Assembly (NCBI GenBank): GCA_041752455.1
Contig: JBGSWL010000078.1
Coordinates: forward strand, 38,357-102,356
Reading direction: 5' to 3'
DNA length: 64,000 bases
DNA from: JBGSWL01 sp041752455
Lineage (GTDB): Bacteria > Pseudomonadota > Alphaproteobacteria > Rhizobiales > Rhizobiaceae
Made by a program: the position numbers and the translations under genes. A model generated the notes under the pieces. That model was not told the DNA's origin. It did not search any database and was given only the letters and a program-made list of their open reading frames with translations. Of the stretch, positions 47,133-55,156 are shown one piece after another. The first letter of the stretch is position 1, and every line of letters starts with the position of its first letter.

Positions 47133-47206
47133 TGATCGCAAAGACGAACTGACATTTTCTCCCGCAAGCGGGCGGCATCCTGCCTCCGCGATCGTGGAGA
47201 GGATCC

Positions 47207-48262
47207 ATGACCCAAATGTACAAGATCGTCTAGGCGGCTTCGGTAGCTGCCTTCGCCATGGCCAGTGCAGCACAGGCCCAGGACCTGCGCGCGTCGGCCC
47301 TCGAAATGTTCAAGCCGCTGCCGTCAACCGTGCCGGCGCTGAATGAAAACGTCGTGACGCCTGAAAAGGTCGAACTCGGCAAGGCCCTGTTTTTTGATCC
47401 GCGCATGTCGGCATCGGGCGTCTTCTCCTGCAATTCGTGCCACAATGTCGGTACCGGCGGGGATGACAATCTGGAAACCTCGATCGGTCACGGCTGGCAA
47501 AAGGGTCCGCGCAACTCGCCGACCGTCTTCAATGCGGTTTTCAACGAAGCCCAGTTCAGGGATGGCCGCGCGCCAGACCTTGCAGCCCAAGCCAAGGGCC
47601 CGGTGCAGGCCGGCGTTGAAATGGCCAACACGCCGGACAACGTTCTGGCGACGCTGAATTCGATGCCGCAATACGTGGACTGGTTCAAGGCGTCGTTCCC
47701 GGAAGAAGCCGAGCCGGTTTCCTTCGACAACTTCGCAAAGGCCATCGAGGCTTTCGAAGCCACGCTGATCACCCCGTCACCCTTCGATTCGTGGCTGAAT
47801 GGCGACGATGCCGCACTCGGCGAAGCGGAGACCGCCGGTCTCAAGCTGTTCATGGACAAGGGTTGCGCCTCCTGCCACTCGGGCGTCAACCTCGGCGGCA
47901 ACGGCTATTATCCGTTCGGTCTGATTGAAAAGCCGGGTGCGGACGTCTTGCCCGTCGGCGACAAGGGTCGTTTCGCGGTCACGGAAACAGCCGATGACGA
48001 ATATGTTTTCCGTGCGGCGCCGCTTCGCAACATCGCGCTGACTGCGCCTTATTTCCACTCCGGCAAGGTCTGGGATCTCAAGGTGGCGGTGCAGATCATG
48101 TCGGAATCGCAGCTTGGCGCAGAGATCACCGATGAAGAAACCGACCAACTCGTTGCTTTCCTGAACGCGCTGACCGGCAAGCTTCCTGAAGTGACCTACC
48201 CGATCCTGCCGGCAGAAACCGCAGCAACCCCGCGTCCGACCGGCGAAGTCATCGTCGAATAA
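47207..48262 (+). CDS. Di-heme cytochrome c peroxidase, signal peptide interrupted by an amber codon
   Basis: Periplasmic enzyme that reduces hydrogen peroxide with electrons from cytochrome c. Two heme sites are seen: CNSCHNVG and CASCHSGVN. GPRNSPTVFNAVFNEAQFRDGR and APYFHSGKVWDL are further family segments. The natural start is probably ATG 47207, after GGAGAGG, encoding MTQMYKIV, then TAG (47231-47233), then AASVAAFAMASAAQAQD: a normal signal peptide split by a stop. The next ATG (47258) gives a protein without an export signal. This is a nonsense mutation, suppressed amber or sequence error. The gene is followed by a terminator and a convergent cytochrome b561. Confidence 0.85.
47231..47233 (+). 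other. In-frame TAG within the predicted signal peptide
   Basis: Codon 9 of the frame that starts at 47207. Everything on both sides of it reads as one continuous Sec signal peptide (n-region before, hydrophobic core and AQA cleavage site after). Confidence 0.8.
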
Positions 48263-48286
48263 GGCGAAAGGCCATTCGATAGACAT

Positions 48287-48318
48287 AAGGCGCCGGGAAC
48301 AATCCTGGCGCCTTTTTC
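48287..48318. terminator. Terminator after cytochrome c peroxidase
   Basis: Stem AAGGCGCC / GGCGCCTT with a ~13-base loop, followed by a T run (48312-48317), 25 bases after the stop. Confidence 0.88.
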
Positions 48319-48338
48319 GTTTGGGCGGAAAGTTCGTC

Positions 48339-48881
48339 TCAAACGTGTCGCTTGCCAAAACCCATGCGCGCCAGAAGCCCGTCCTTGCGGACAAACTGGT
48401 GCCAAATCGCTGCAGCGACATGCAGTACTATGAGGCCCGCGAGCAGCTTGGTCGCGATGGCATGCACATAGCGCGGTGGGTACACCCAGAAACTCTCCGG
48501 CAGCGGATCGCCCGAGCCGAAGAACACGATGTCGGGAAGGCCCGCCAACACCGACATGGCCATTCCCGAACCGGCGACAATGAAGATCAGCGCATACAAT
48601 GCCCAATGGGCCAGAGCGCCTGCCCGGTCGATCTGCACGTTGCCGGTCTCGACATGGGGCGGCGCAGCGGTCCGCATTTTCACGATCAGCCGCACGATCA
48701 GCAGCGCCATGACTGAAACGCCAAACAGCATGTGTCCGAAAAGACCGTCGATCTTCAAGGGATCGGTGCTTGGCAAAGGCGCCAGAAGAAAGGTCCCAGC
48801 GAGCAAAAGGATCACGATCAAGGCTGCCATCAGCCAATGAAGGGTGACGAGCAGCGGGTGGTAGCGGGTTACTCCGGACAT
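48339..48881 (-). CDS. Cytochrome b561 family protein
   Basis: 180-residue four-helix membrane cytochrome. Histidines that could bind two hemes are visible in YHPLLVTLHWLMA (~8-20), FGHMLFG (~50), AHWALYAL and LIVLHVAAAIWHQFVRKDG (~150-168). It carries electrons from quinol to periplasmic acceptors. Proximity to the di-heme peroxidase gene (convergent, one terminator between) suggests a link in electron supply, but the two are not in one operon. Confidence 0.9.
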   Translation of the reverse strand: MSGVTRYHPLLVTLHWLMAALIVILLLAGTFLLAPLPSTDPLKIDGLFGHMLFGVSVMALLIVRLIVKMRTAAPPHVETGNVQIDRAGALAHWALYALIFIVAGSGMAMSVLAGLPDIVFFGSGDPLPESFWVYPPRYVHAIATKLLAGLIVLHVAAAIWHQFVRKDGLLARMGFGKRHV

Positions 48882-48943
48882 GGCATCATCCTGATCTGTT
48901 GCAAGCGTTGCCCCTGTCGCGTCAGTGCGCCAGCGGCATACGA

Positions 48944-50320
48944 TTATCGCGTCGTCCGGATGATCGCGTCGATCAGCCGTGCGACCTGATAGCGGTTCTC
49001 CGAAGGCGTCAGCCCCATGCGCACGATGACCAGTTCCTCGGAGGGAATAATGTTGACCGACTGGCCGTCGTGCCCGTTCATGAAAAAGCTGTCGGACGGC
49101 AGTTCCGGGATCGGTTCGCCCATCCAGGCATTGGCGGGGCGCCGCCAGACCTGCCCGCGCCCGTATTGGCCGTCCGAAGCCGGGTGGGCCTCGATCATCC
49201 AGTCGACATAGCCCACCGGCAGGAGCGAGCGGCCGTTCCAGACGCCGCGCTGCAGCAGGAACTGGCCGACCCGTGCCCAGTCACGGGCGGTAGCGTACAT
49301 GTAGGATGAGCCGACGAATGTGCCGGATGCATCCATCTCCAGCGTGGCGCTGGTCGCGCGCAGCGGTGCAAACAGCGCTTCCTTCGGGAAATTCGCGGCT
49401 GTCTGCCGGTCGCCGATCGCATCCTGCCAGATCTTGGAGAGCAGAACGGTGGTGCCGGACGAGTAGTTGAAAACGTCGCCGATGCCACCGGGCGTTTCTG
49501 CGTCGAGCGGCTGGCTGGCAACAAATCCGGCCATGTCCTGTTCCAGATAGAGCATCCGTGTCACGTCGGAGACCGAGCCATAGCCTTCGTTCCATACAAG
49601 ATCGCTGGCCATGCCGGACAGATCGGCGAGCGTGATCGCGCTGCGATCATCGCCCGCCCAAACAGTGACACCGGCGTTCTGACCGGTGATGATCTTTCCT
49701 TCGCGCACCGCCCGGCCGATCAGTGCTGCCGTCACGGTCTTGGTCATCGACCATCCGAGCAAAGGCACTTCCGGGCCAAACCCGTCGCCATAGCGCTCGG
49801 CAATGATCTGCCCGTTCTTGACGACGACGACGGCACGCATGCCGGGCCCGACAAGGGCCTCATCGGACAGGATTGCTTCCAGCTCCGTATCCGCCACGGT
49901 TTCCACCATGTCTCCGACCGGCCACGGCGCTGCGATCATCGTGACCGCCATGCCTTCCGGCGGGATCGGCCCGGTGACGTCCGACGGGTCACCACCGGGC
50001 GCCGAAGAGCAACCGGCCGACGGACCGCGATAAACGGCAAGTCCGCCACCGATGAAGCCGAAAAGACCGGCGCGCACGGTGCCGGCCTCCCGGTCGACGT
50101 TGATCCGCATCAGGCGCAGCAGCGGATGGCCGGGCGCCTGCACATCGACCGCAAGCACCTCCTGCGCATCGCGGCCGGCCAGAAAGACGTTGGAGCAGAC
50201 GATCTTGGCGGAGTAGTTGGCGCCGACCCGGATCAGGTCCGGCGGGCTGACGACAAGCCAGCCGATCAAGGCCGCGACAAGCGCAAGTCCCGCAAACCCG
50301 ATGCGGCGGATGATCGTCAT
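48944..50320 (-). CDS. Serine hydrolase, beta-lactamase/DD-peptidase fold, membrane anchored
   Basis: 458 residues with an N-terminal membrane anchor (IGFAGLALVAALIGWLVV). After a ~140-residue extra N-terminal region, the class C-type domain has SMTK (nucleophile ~190), then YSSGTTVLL as the second motif and NGHDGQS near the C-terminus as the third. Such proteins (often annotated 6-aminohexanoate-dimer hydrolase-like) hydrolyse amides or esters; the substrate is unknown. It is divergent from the second GH25 gene. Confidence 0.88.
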   Translation of the reverse strand: MTIIRRIGFAGLALVAALIGWLVVSPPDLIRVGANYSAKIVCSNVFLAGRDAQEVLAVDVQAPGHPLLRLMRINVDREAGTVRAGLFGFIGGGLAVYRGPSAGCSSAPGGDPSDVTGPIPPEGMAVTMIAAPWPVGDMVETVADTELEAILSDEALVGPGMRAVVVVKNGQIIAERYGDGFGPEVPLLGWSMTKTVTAALIGRAVREGKIITGQNAGVTVWAGDDRSAITLADLSGMASDLVWNEGYGSVSDVTRMLYLEQDMAGFVASQPLDAETPGGIGDVFNYSSGTTVLLSKIWQDAIGDRQTAANFPKEALFAPLRATSATLEMDASGTFVGSSYMYATARDWARVGQFLLQRGVWNGRSLLPVGYVDWMIEAHPASDGQYGRGQVWRRPANAWMGEPIPELPSDSFFMNGHDGQSVNIIPSEELVIVRMGLTPSENRYQVARLIDAIIRTTR

Positions 50321-50492
50321 GGAACTGCCCCTATACCTTGATGCGTCACAGGTTTAGCCTAAGCGGAAGCGGCGTCAATCTTGCCGCGACGAAAGCGCCC
50401 GTACACTTGGCGGCCGCGAATCGGTTAGAGATGCTGGACGAAAGCGGCATTGCGACCCACATTCTGGCGTCGGCAAAGGGTTGGAGACGGAT

Positions 50493-51314
50493 TTGCGAAC
50501 TTTCGGACGCGCAGCCCTTGCAACAACGCTGGCGCTTGGTGCCTTGCTGGGTCTTGCCGGCTGCACGCAGGTCGACGACGTCTTCACGGAAACAACGCGG
50601 CCGGCGGCGACATTTGCAACGGCCGTTCCGCGCTTTTCCGACAGCGATCCCGTCGACAACTGGGAGGGCGGCGGGCCGCACGGGTTCCCGGTGCACGGCA
50701 TCGATGTTTCAAAATACCAGCAGGCGATCGACTGGCAAAAGGCTCGAAGCGCAGGCGTTGCGTTCGCCTTCATCAAAGCGACCGAAGGCGGCGACCGGTT
50801 GGACGATCGTTTCATCATCAACTGGCACGATGCAAAGCGCGCTGGCGTTCCGCGCTCGGCCTACCACTTCTATTATTTCTGCACGCCGGCGGCGGTGCAG
50901 GCCAGGTGGTTCATCCGCAATGTGCCGAAGGACAAAGGGGCCCTGCCCCATGTTCTCGACATGGAATGGAACCACAAGTCGCCGAGCTGCAAGTTTCGCC
51001 CTTCGCCGGAAAAAGTGCGCGCCGAAATGGAAACCTTCATGTCGATGATCGCGAGCCACTACGGGCGCAGGCCGATCATCTACACGACCGTTGATTTCCA
51101 CCGGGAAAACCTCGTCGGGCACTTCGAGCGCGACGCCTTCTGGCTGCGCTCGGTCAAGGCGCATCCGCGCGTGCCTTATCCCGGTCGCAACTGGGTGTTC
51201 TGGCAGTATACGGGGACCGGCCGAGTGCCAGGTATCAATGGCGATGCCGACATCAACGTTTTCGTTGGCGGTATCGACCAGTGGCGCAAGTGGCTGGCAT
51301 CCGTGACCAACTGA
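50493..51314 (+). CDS. GH25 family lysozyme lipoprotein (second copy)
   Basis: About 273 residues. Signal peptide with lipobox GLAGC, short linker, then a GH25 domain (HGIDVSKYQQAIDWQKA at ~70; HVLDMEWNH with the acid pair; WQYTGTG). The start is probably TTG 50493, placed six bases after a GGAG; TTG 50481 is also open. It is clearly homologous to the GH25 protein at 26.2 kb, including the YHFxYxC segment, but lacks the long linker of that protein. No phage genes nearby. Confidence 0.91.
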   Translation: MRTFGRAALATTLALGALLGLAGCTQVDDVFTETTRPAATFATAVPRFSDSDPVDNWEGGGPHGFPVHGIDVSKYQQAIDWQKARSAGVAFAFIKATEGGDRLDDRFIINWHDAKRAGVPRSAYHFYYFCTPAAVQARWFIRNVPKDKGALPHVLDMEWNHKSPSCKFRPSPEKVRAEMETFMSMIASHYGRRPIIYTTVDFHRENLVGHFERDAFWLRSVKAHPRVPYPGRNWVFWQYTGTGRVPGINGDADINVFVGGIDQWRKWLASVTN

Positions 51315-51320
51315 CAGCGT

Positions 51321-51566
51321 TCAAAGCCGGTCAAAGTCGTCCTTCCGGTCGGGCATCAACATGACGGCGGTCGACAGATAGCCGAACCCGAACGTGACGC
51401 CGAACGACATTCCCATCAGGGCAAGGACGGCGAACTTGTTGCTGGCATTGGCATAAAGATTGCCGAGCCCGCCAACATTCATCCAGATCAGCAGAAACGC
51501 GACGCCCCAGCCGATCAGGACGCCGATAACCGAGTTGATGATCACGAAACGGATGAGCTTGGGCAT
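51321..51566 (-). CDS. Small two-helix membrane protein, unknown
   Basis: 81 residues with membrane segments at ~5-28 (FVIINSVIGVLIGWGVAFLL) and ~44-66 (AVLALMGMSFGVTFGFGYL) and a charged tail DRKDDFDRL. Conserved-looking but without a family I can name. ATG 51566 is preferred over TTG 51572. Convergent with the GH25 gene, six bases between stops. Confidence 0.7.
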   Translation of the reverse strand: MPKLIRFVIINSVIGVLIGWGVAFLLIWMNVGGLGNLYANASNKFAVLALMGMSFGVTFGFGYLSTAVMLMPDRKDDFDRL

Positions 51567-51764
51567 GGGCAAGCCTCTGGTTTGGGAGATCGCAAATCAC
51601 CTGAACAGGTATCTGCGATGTCGAGCACCCCTACAACGCGGCAAAACGCAGCGCGGCTGATCACGTTTTTCCAGACAGCCGAATGGTTCGTGATGGCGTG
51701 GATTGCGATCAGAAATTCGCCCCGGTTTTCACCCCGGCACGTTGCGCCGCACAAACGATTCCTG

Positions 51765-51781
51765 TTGTGAAACTGTCACAA
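51765..51781. promoter_or_regulatory. Perfect 6-bp dyad upstream of the small peptide gene
   Basis: TTGTGA-AACTG-TCACAA, 41 bases before the ATG of the 27-residue gene. It resembles a CRP-type site but has a 5-base rather than 6-base spacer. TTGTGA could also serve as a -35 with TAATCT 16 bases on. Confidence 0.5.
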
Positions 51782-51821
51782 TGCGCTAATCTTTTCTTCT
51801 TGACCGAACGGAGGAACACCA

Positions 51822-51905
51822 ATGGATCTGTCACGCTCGCTCAACTTCGTCATCGTGTGTGCCGCCTTTGCGTTTGTAGCTGCGCTGGTCCTCGGCGTGG
51901 TCTGA
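51822..51905 (+). CDS. 27-residue single-helix membrane peptide
   Basis: ATG preceded by GGAGG at ideal spacing. The short product is MDLSRSLNF followed by a hydrophobic helix (VIVCAAFAFVAALVLGVV) that ends the protein. It has a candidate operator/promoter upstream and a strong terminator 25 bases downstream, so it looks like a complete one-gene transcription unit. Single-span peptides like this often bind and tune larger membrane complexes; no partner can be named here. Confidence 0.7.
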   Translation: MDLSRSLNFVIVCAAFAFVAALVLGVV

Positions 51906-51930
51906 AAATCGGCAATCTCCAGCCAAAGAA

Positions 51931-51959
51931 AAGGCCGGGCATGACTGCCCGGCCTTTTT
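51931..51959 (+). terminator. Terminator of the small peptide gene
   Basis: Perfect 11-base stem AAGGCCGGGCA / TGCCCGGCCTT with TGAC loop and T run. It can also serve the convergent metF. Confidence 0.93.
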
Positions 51960-51991
51960 GATTCGTCGCGCTTCTTTCGCTCGGCAGGCCC

Positions 51992-52906
51992 TCAGGCGGC
52001 CGCTTCCACGCCTTCGGAGCCGCGCACACCGATCAGGTGGCAAATGGCGAAAACCAGATCCGGGCGGTTCATCGTGTAGAAGTGGAAGTCCCGCACACCG
52101 CGCTCGATCAGGTCGAGAACCTGTTCTGCAGCAACCGCCGCCGAGATCAAGGCGTGGGTACCCGGATCGTTTTCCAGTCCCTCGAACCTTTCGGCAAGCC
52201 AGTCCGGCACATGCGCCTGGCAGCGTGAGGCGAAGTTGGAAACAGCCTTGAAGTTGTGGATCGGCAGGATGCCCGGCACGATCGGGATGTAGATCCCCGC
52301 GCGGCGGGCGCGCTCAATATAGCGCTCATAGGTATCGTTTTCGAAGAAGAACTGGGTGATGGCGCGGGTTGCGCCATTGTCGACCTTGCGCTTCAGCATG
52401 TCGATGTCGGTCGCAAAATCCGGGCTTTCCGGGTGTTTTTCCGGATACGCGGCGACCGAGATGTCGAAATCGGCAAAGGCCTTCAACCCGGCAACCAGAT
52501 GCGCAGCGTTTTCATAGCCATCAGGATGCGGCACATATTTTGTGCCCATGCCGGTTTGCGGATCGCCGCGCAGCGCCACGAAGCGGCGGATTCCCATCTC
52601 TGCGAAATCGCGCACGACCTCGTCGACTTCTTCGCGCGTCGAACCGACACAGGTGATGTGAGCGCATGCATCCATGCCACCGGCCTGCATCACGCGGGCC
52701 AGCGTCCTGCGGCTCGGATCGCGGGTGGAGCCGCCCGCGCCATAGGTGACGGACACGAAATCCGGGGACAGCGGCTTCAGCTTGTCGATCGTGTCGGCAA
52801 GCGTTGCTTCCATCTGGTCATTCTTCGGCGGAAAGAACTCAAACGACACGCGCACATCATCGCCCGAAAGCGGACCGCGATTTCTGGAAAATGCACTGCC
52901 ACGCAT
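51992..52906 (-). CDS. metF: Methylenetetrahydrofolate reductase
   Basis: FAD-dependent reduction of 5,10-methylene-THF to 5-methyl-THF for methionine synthesis. TIM-barrel motifs: VSFEFFPPKND at ~20, DFVSVTYGAGGSTRD at ~50, FVALRGDPQ, DIDMLKRKVDNGA and ITQFFF. About 304 residues. ATG 52906 overlaps the upstream regulator stop (TGATG), so expression is tied to that regulator. Confidence 0.96.
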   Translation of the reverse strand: MRGSAFSRNRGPLSGDDVRVSFEFFPPKNDQMEATLADTIDKLKPLSPDFVSVTYGAGGSTRDPSRRTLARVMQAGGMDACAHITCVGSTREEVDEVVRDFAEMGIRRFVALRGDPQTGMGTKYVPHPDGYENAAHLVAGLKAFADFDISVAAYPEKHPESPDFATDIDMLKRKVDNGATRAITQFFFENDTYERYIERARRAGIYIPIVPGILPIHNFKAVSNFASRCQAHVPDWLAERFEGLENDPGTHALISAAVAAEQVLDLIERGVRDFHFYTMNRPDLVFAICHLIGVRGSEGVEAAA

Positions 52907-53940
52907 CACGCTACCGCCTTTCTGCCGGCCGAGCCGGATTGTCCATTGGCCACTAACATCCGAGGGTCGCGCGCGACCCAGATCATCACTGTCAGCTTGT
53001 CACCGGCGCCATTGGCCGGCGCCAGTTTGATCGCCTGAAAATCTTCGAGACCTGCAGCTGCCAACCACTGCGACACGGTCGGCGTATCGAAGCCGAGGCG
53101 ATGGTGGCGGTGCTTTTCACGCAGGAACTCAAGCTCGTGCGGCGCAAAATCGACGATGACCATTTTCCCGCCTGCCGACAGGCTGCGGGTTGCCTCGGCG
53201 ACCGCAAGACCCGGATCATCAAGGAAATGCAGAACCTGATGGATGATGACGAGATCGTAGGCATCGCGCGGCACCGGCGGGGAAAACACATCGCCTAGCA
53301 ACAGGTCGGCGTTGGTGATGCCGGCGGCTTCCATGTTGGCGCGGGCCACATTGAGCATGTCGCGGTTCGAATCGATGCCGGTTACGGTCCGGCAGCGCGG
53401 TGCCAGCAATTCCAGCATGCGGCCGGTTCCGGTGCCGATGTCGAGGAGTGCGTTGAAAGGTCCCATGCCGACGGTTTCCAGCAGCTTCGCTTCTACCTTG
53501 CCGTCAGCAACGTGCAATGAGCGGATCTGGTCCCAGGACCGGGCATTGGACGAGAAATAGGCCGACGCACTCTCGCGGCGCTGGCGCTTGACCATGTCGA
53601 GACGTTCAGCATCGCGCGTCAGGACCGGGTCATTGCCATCGGCGTGGCGCAGGATTTCGGCAACGAGCGCACCCTGGCTGCCATGGCTGTCGAGGCGGAA
53701 CAGCGCCCACGATCCCTCCTGACGGCGGCGGATGAGCCGCGCTTCCAGAAGCAGCTTCAGGTGCCGCGAAACACGCGGTTGCGACTGGCCCAGAATGGTG
53801 GTCAGTTCCGAAACCGTGAGGTCGGTTTGGGCCAGGAGCTTGAGCATGCGAAGGCGGCTCGGCTCGGCGACCGACTTCAGATGTTCGACGAGCGTGTCGA
53901 CATCAAGGCTGTCGGATTGTGTTTGTGCAACTTGAGACAT
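52906..53940 (-). CDS. ArsR-family regulator fused to a SAM-dependent methyltransferase
   Basis: 344 residues. The N-terminal ArsR winged helix (SVAEPSRLRMLKLLAQ; SQPRVSRHLKLLLEARLIRRR) lacks the usual metal-binding Cys-x-Cys. From ~140 a class I methyltransferase fold follows, with SAM motif ALLDIGTGTGRMLELL and later YDLVIIHQVLHFLDD. It directly precedes metF with overlapping codons, so it probably senses SAM or SAH and controls methionine cycle genes. Whether it methylates anything is unknown. A perfect dyad four bases before its ATG suggests autoregulation. Confidence 0.9.
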   Translation of the reverse strand: MSQVAQTQSDSLDVDTLVEHLKSVAEPSRLRMLKLLAQTDLTVSELTTILGQSQPRVSRHLKLLLEARLIRRRQEGSWALFRLDSHGSQGALVAEILRHADGNDPVLTRDAERLDMVKRQRRESASAYFSSNARSWDQIRSLHVADGKVEAKLLETVGMGPFNALLDIGTGTGRMLELLAPRCRTVTGIDSNRDMLNVARANMEAAGITNADLLLGDVFSPPVPRDAYDLVIIHQVLHFLDDPGLAVAEATRSLSAGGKMVIVDFAPHELEFLREKHRHHRLGFDTPTVSQWLAAAGLEDFQAIKLAPANGAGDKLTVMIWVARDPRMLVANGQSGSAGRKAVA

Positions 53941-53943
53941 AAA

Positions 53944-53957
53944 GATATGTTTATATC
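53944..53957. promoter_or_regulatory. Candidate operator for the ArsR-methyltransferase/metF operon
   Basis: Perfect dyad GATAT-GTTT-ATATC located 4-17 bases before the regulator's start codon, in an otherwise GC-rich setting. Confidence 0.55.
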
Positions 53958-53999
53958 GTTCTCAAAGCTTTCGCAAGCGGATTGTACGGGACGCAGACG

Positions 54000-54413
54000 A
54001 TGACGACGAAGCGCCAACAGGCCGTTTCGCAGGCGCTGAACCTTCTGGCGCCGATGATGCCACTGGAAGACGTGCTTGTCGTCCGGGCGCTGGTCGGGCG
54101 CCCGCACATGCGCTCGTTGCTGGCGGAAAAGGCGGTGTGGCTGGCGGCGGTGTCGCATGTTCGCCATGTATACACGGACTATGATGCACTGCTCGACGAC
54201 GGTTACGATCGCGATTCGGCCCGGCACTTCGTGCTCGACGACATCAATGATGTGCTGGAGCGCTGGCAATGCCGCAAGCGGGTTGACGGCACCGAGGACG
54301 AAGAACTACTCGACAGCATGGTTGGCCCGGCTTTTGCCGAGCCACTGCCGGTCATGCCGGATACACCCACTGTTCCGGCAACTGGACGCGAACGGAAGCG
54401 CCGACGGCGATGA
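54000..54413 (+). CDS. DUF2293 domain protein
   Basis: 137 residues. The DUF2293 signature is clear: VRHVYTDYDALLDDGYDRDSARHFV (split; ~52-76), followed by ERW. An Arg-rich C-terminal tail (GRERKRRRR) suggests nucleic acid or acidic partner binding. Function unknown. The start is ATG 54000; the 3' end overlaps the convergent MOSC gene by 62 bases. Confidence 0.87.
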   Translation: MTTKRQQAVSQALNLLAPMMPLEDVLVVRALVGRPHMRSLLAEKAVWLAAVSHVRHVYTDYDALLDDGYDRDSARHFVLDDINDVLERWQCRKRVDGTEDEELLDSMVGPAFAEPLPVMPDTPTVPATGRERKRRRR

Positions 54414-54939
54414 CGCCGGGCTTTTCGACCCAACCGAGGACGCCGCGGCGGCGCTTGGCATGTTTCGGGAAGGCAAGAGCGAGATCCTTGTCCCCTTCCC
54501 GCCCGAGATGGCGGGCAATGGAGGCACCGGACAGCGAGCATGGGCCATTCTGGAAATCGATCTTGATTGTCGCGCCGCCGGCAAAGAACAGAAGCGTCGA
54601 GGCCGGCAGCATCGAGAGCATCGGAACGCCGGAAAGCGTCATGTTCGCGCCGATCCATTCGGGCGCGATCTGCTCGATTCCCATGTCCGACGCCGCTGCA
54701 GCCAGTTCATCGCGCGAAACGATCGTCACCTGCCGTTCGTTGCGCATGATCGTGCCGCGCGTGTACCAGGGTTCGCGGCCACCGGAACGGCGCGTCTGGC
54801 CTGCATGGACATCGCCGGGAATGCCCTCAAATGTCAGTTCGATCTCGCCAACGGGTGTCGTGACAAAATCGCGGCCGGATGCCTTGAACAGGCCGTCAAC
54901 CACGGCCTCGAAGCGACGGGCAGGATGGATTTCTGGCAT
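54352..54939 (-). CDS. MOSC domain protein
   Basis: 195 residues with the C-terminal MOSC fold of molybdenum cofactor sulfurases. The conserved Cys is in FQNGPCSLSG (~residue 135), and GIPGDVHAGQTRRS and PEWIGANMTLSG precede it. Stand-alone MOSC proteins are thought to handle sulfur or N-hydroxylated compounds; no partner gene is adjacent. ATG 54939 (MPEIHPARRFEA) fits the domain start. Confidence 0.9.
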   Translation of the reverse strand: MPEIHPARRFEAVVDGLFKASGRDFVTTPVGEIELTFEGIPGDVHAGQTRRSGGREPWYTRGTIMRNERQVTIVSRDELAAAASDMGIEQIAPEWIGANMTLSGVPMLSMLPASTLLFFAGGATIKIDFQNGPCSLSGASIARHLGREGDKDLALAFPKHAKRRRGVLGWVEKPGVIAVGASVRVQLPEQWVYPA

Positions 54940-55156
54940 TGTCACGTCTTGTTTTCCCGTAGCTTGAACCGGCACCAACATGGGTTAAGGCTGGAGACTG
55001 CCGGTGACAAGCATTGTTTGCACCGCTGCCATATTCCCGAAAGCATTGTAGGTTACGTCGCAATTGCGGGTCCGGATTCGCTTGTGTGCGATATCGCACA
55101 GATGTGAGTGAATGGGGTCGCTTTAACCTGGTCACCGAACCAACCGAGGAGCTCCC

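Noticed and set aside
50481..51314. Phage endolysin reading of the GH25 genes
   Set aside because: Both proteins have lipoprotein signals and no holin, spanin or phage structural gene is near.
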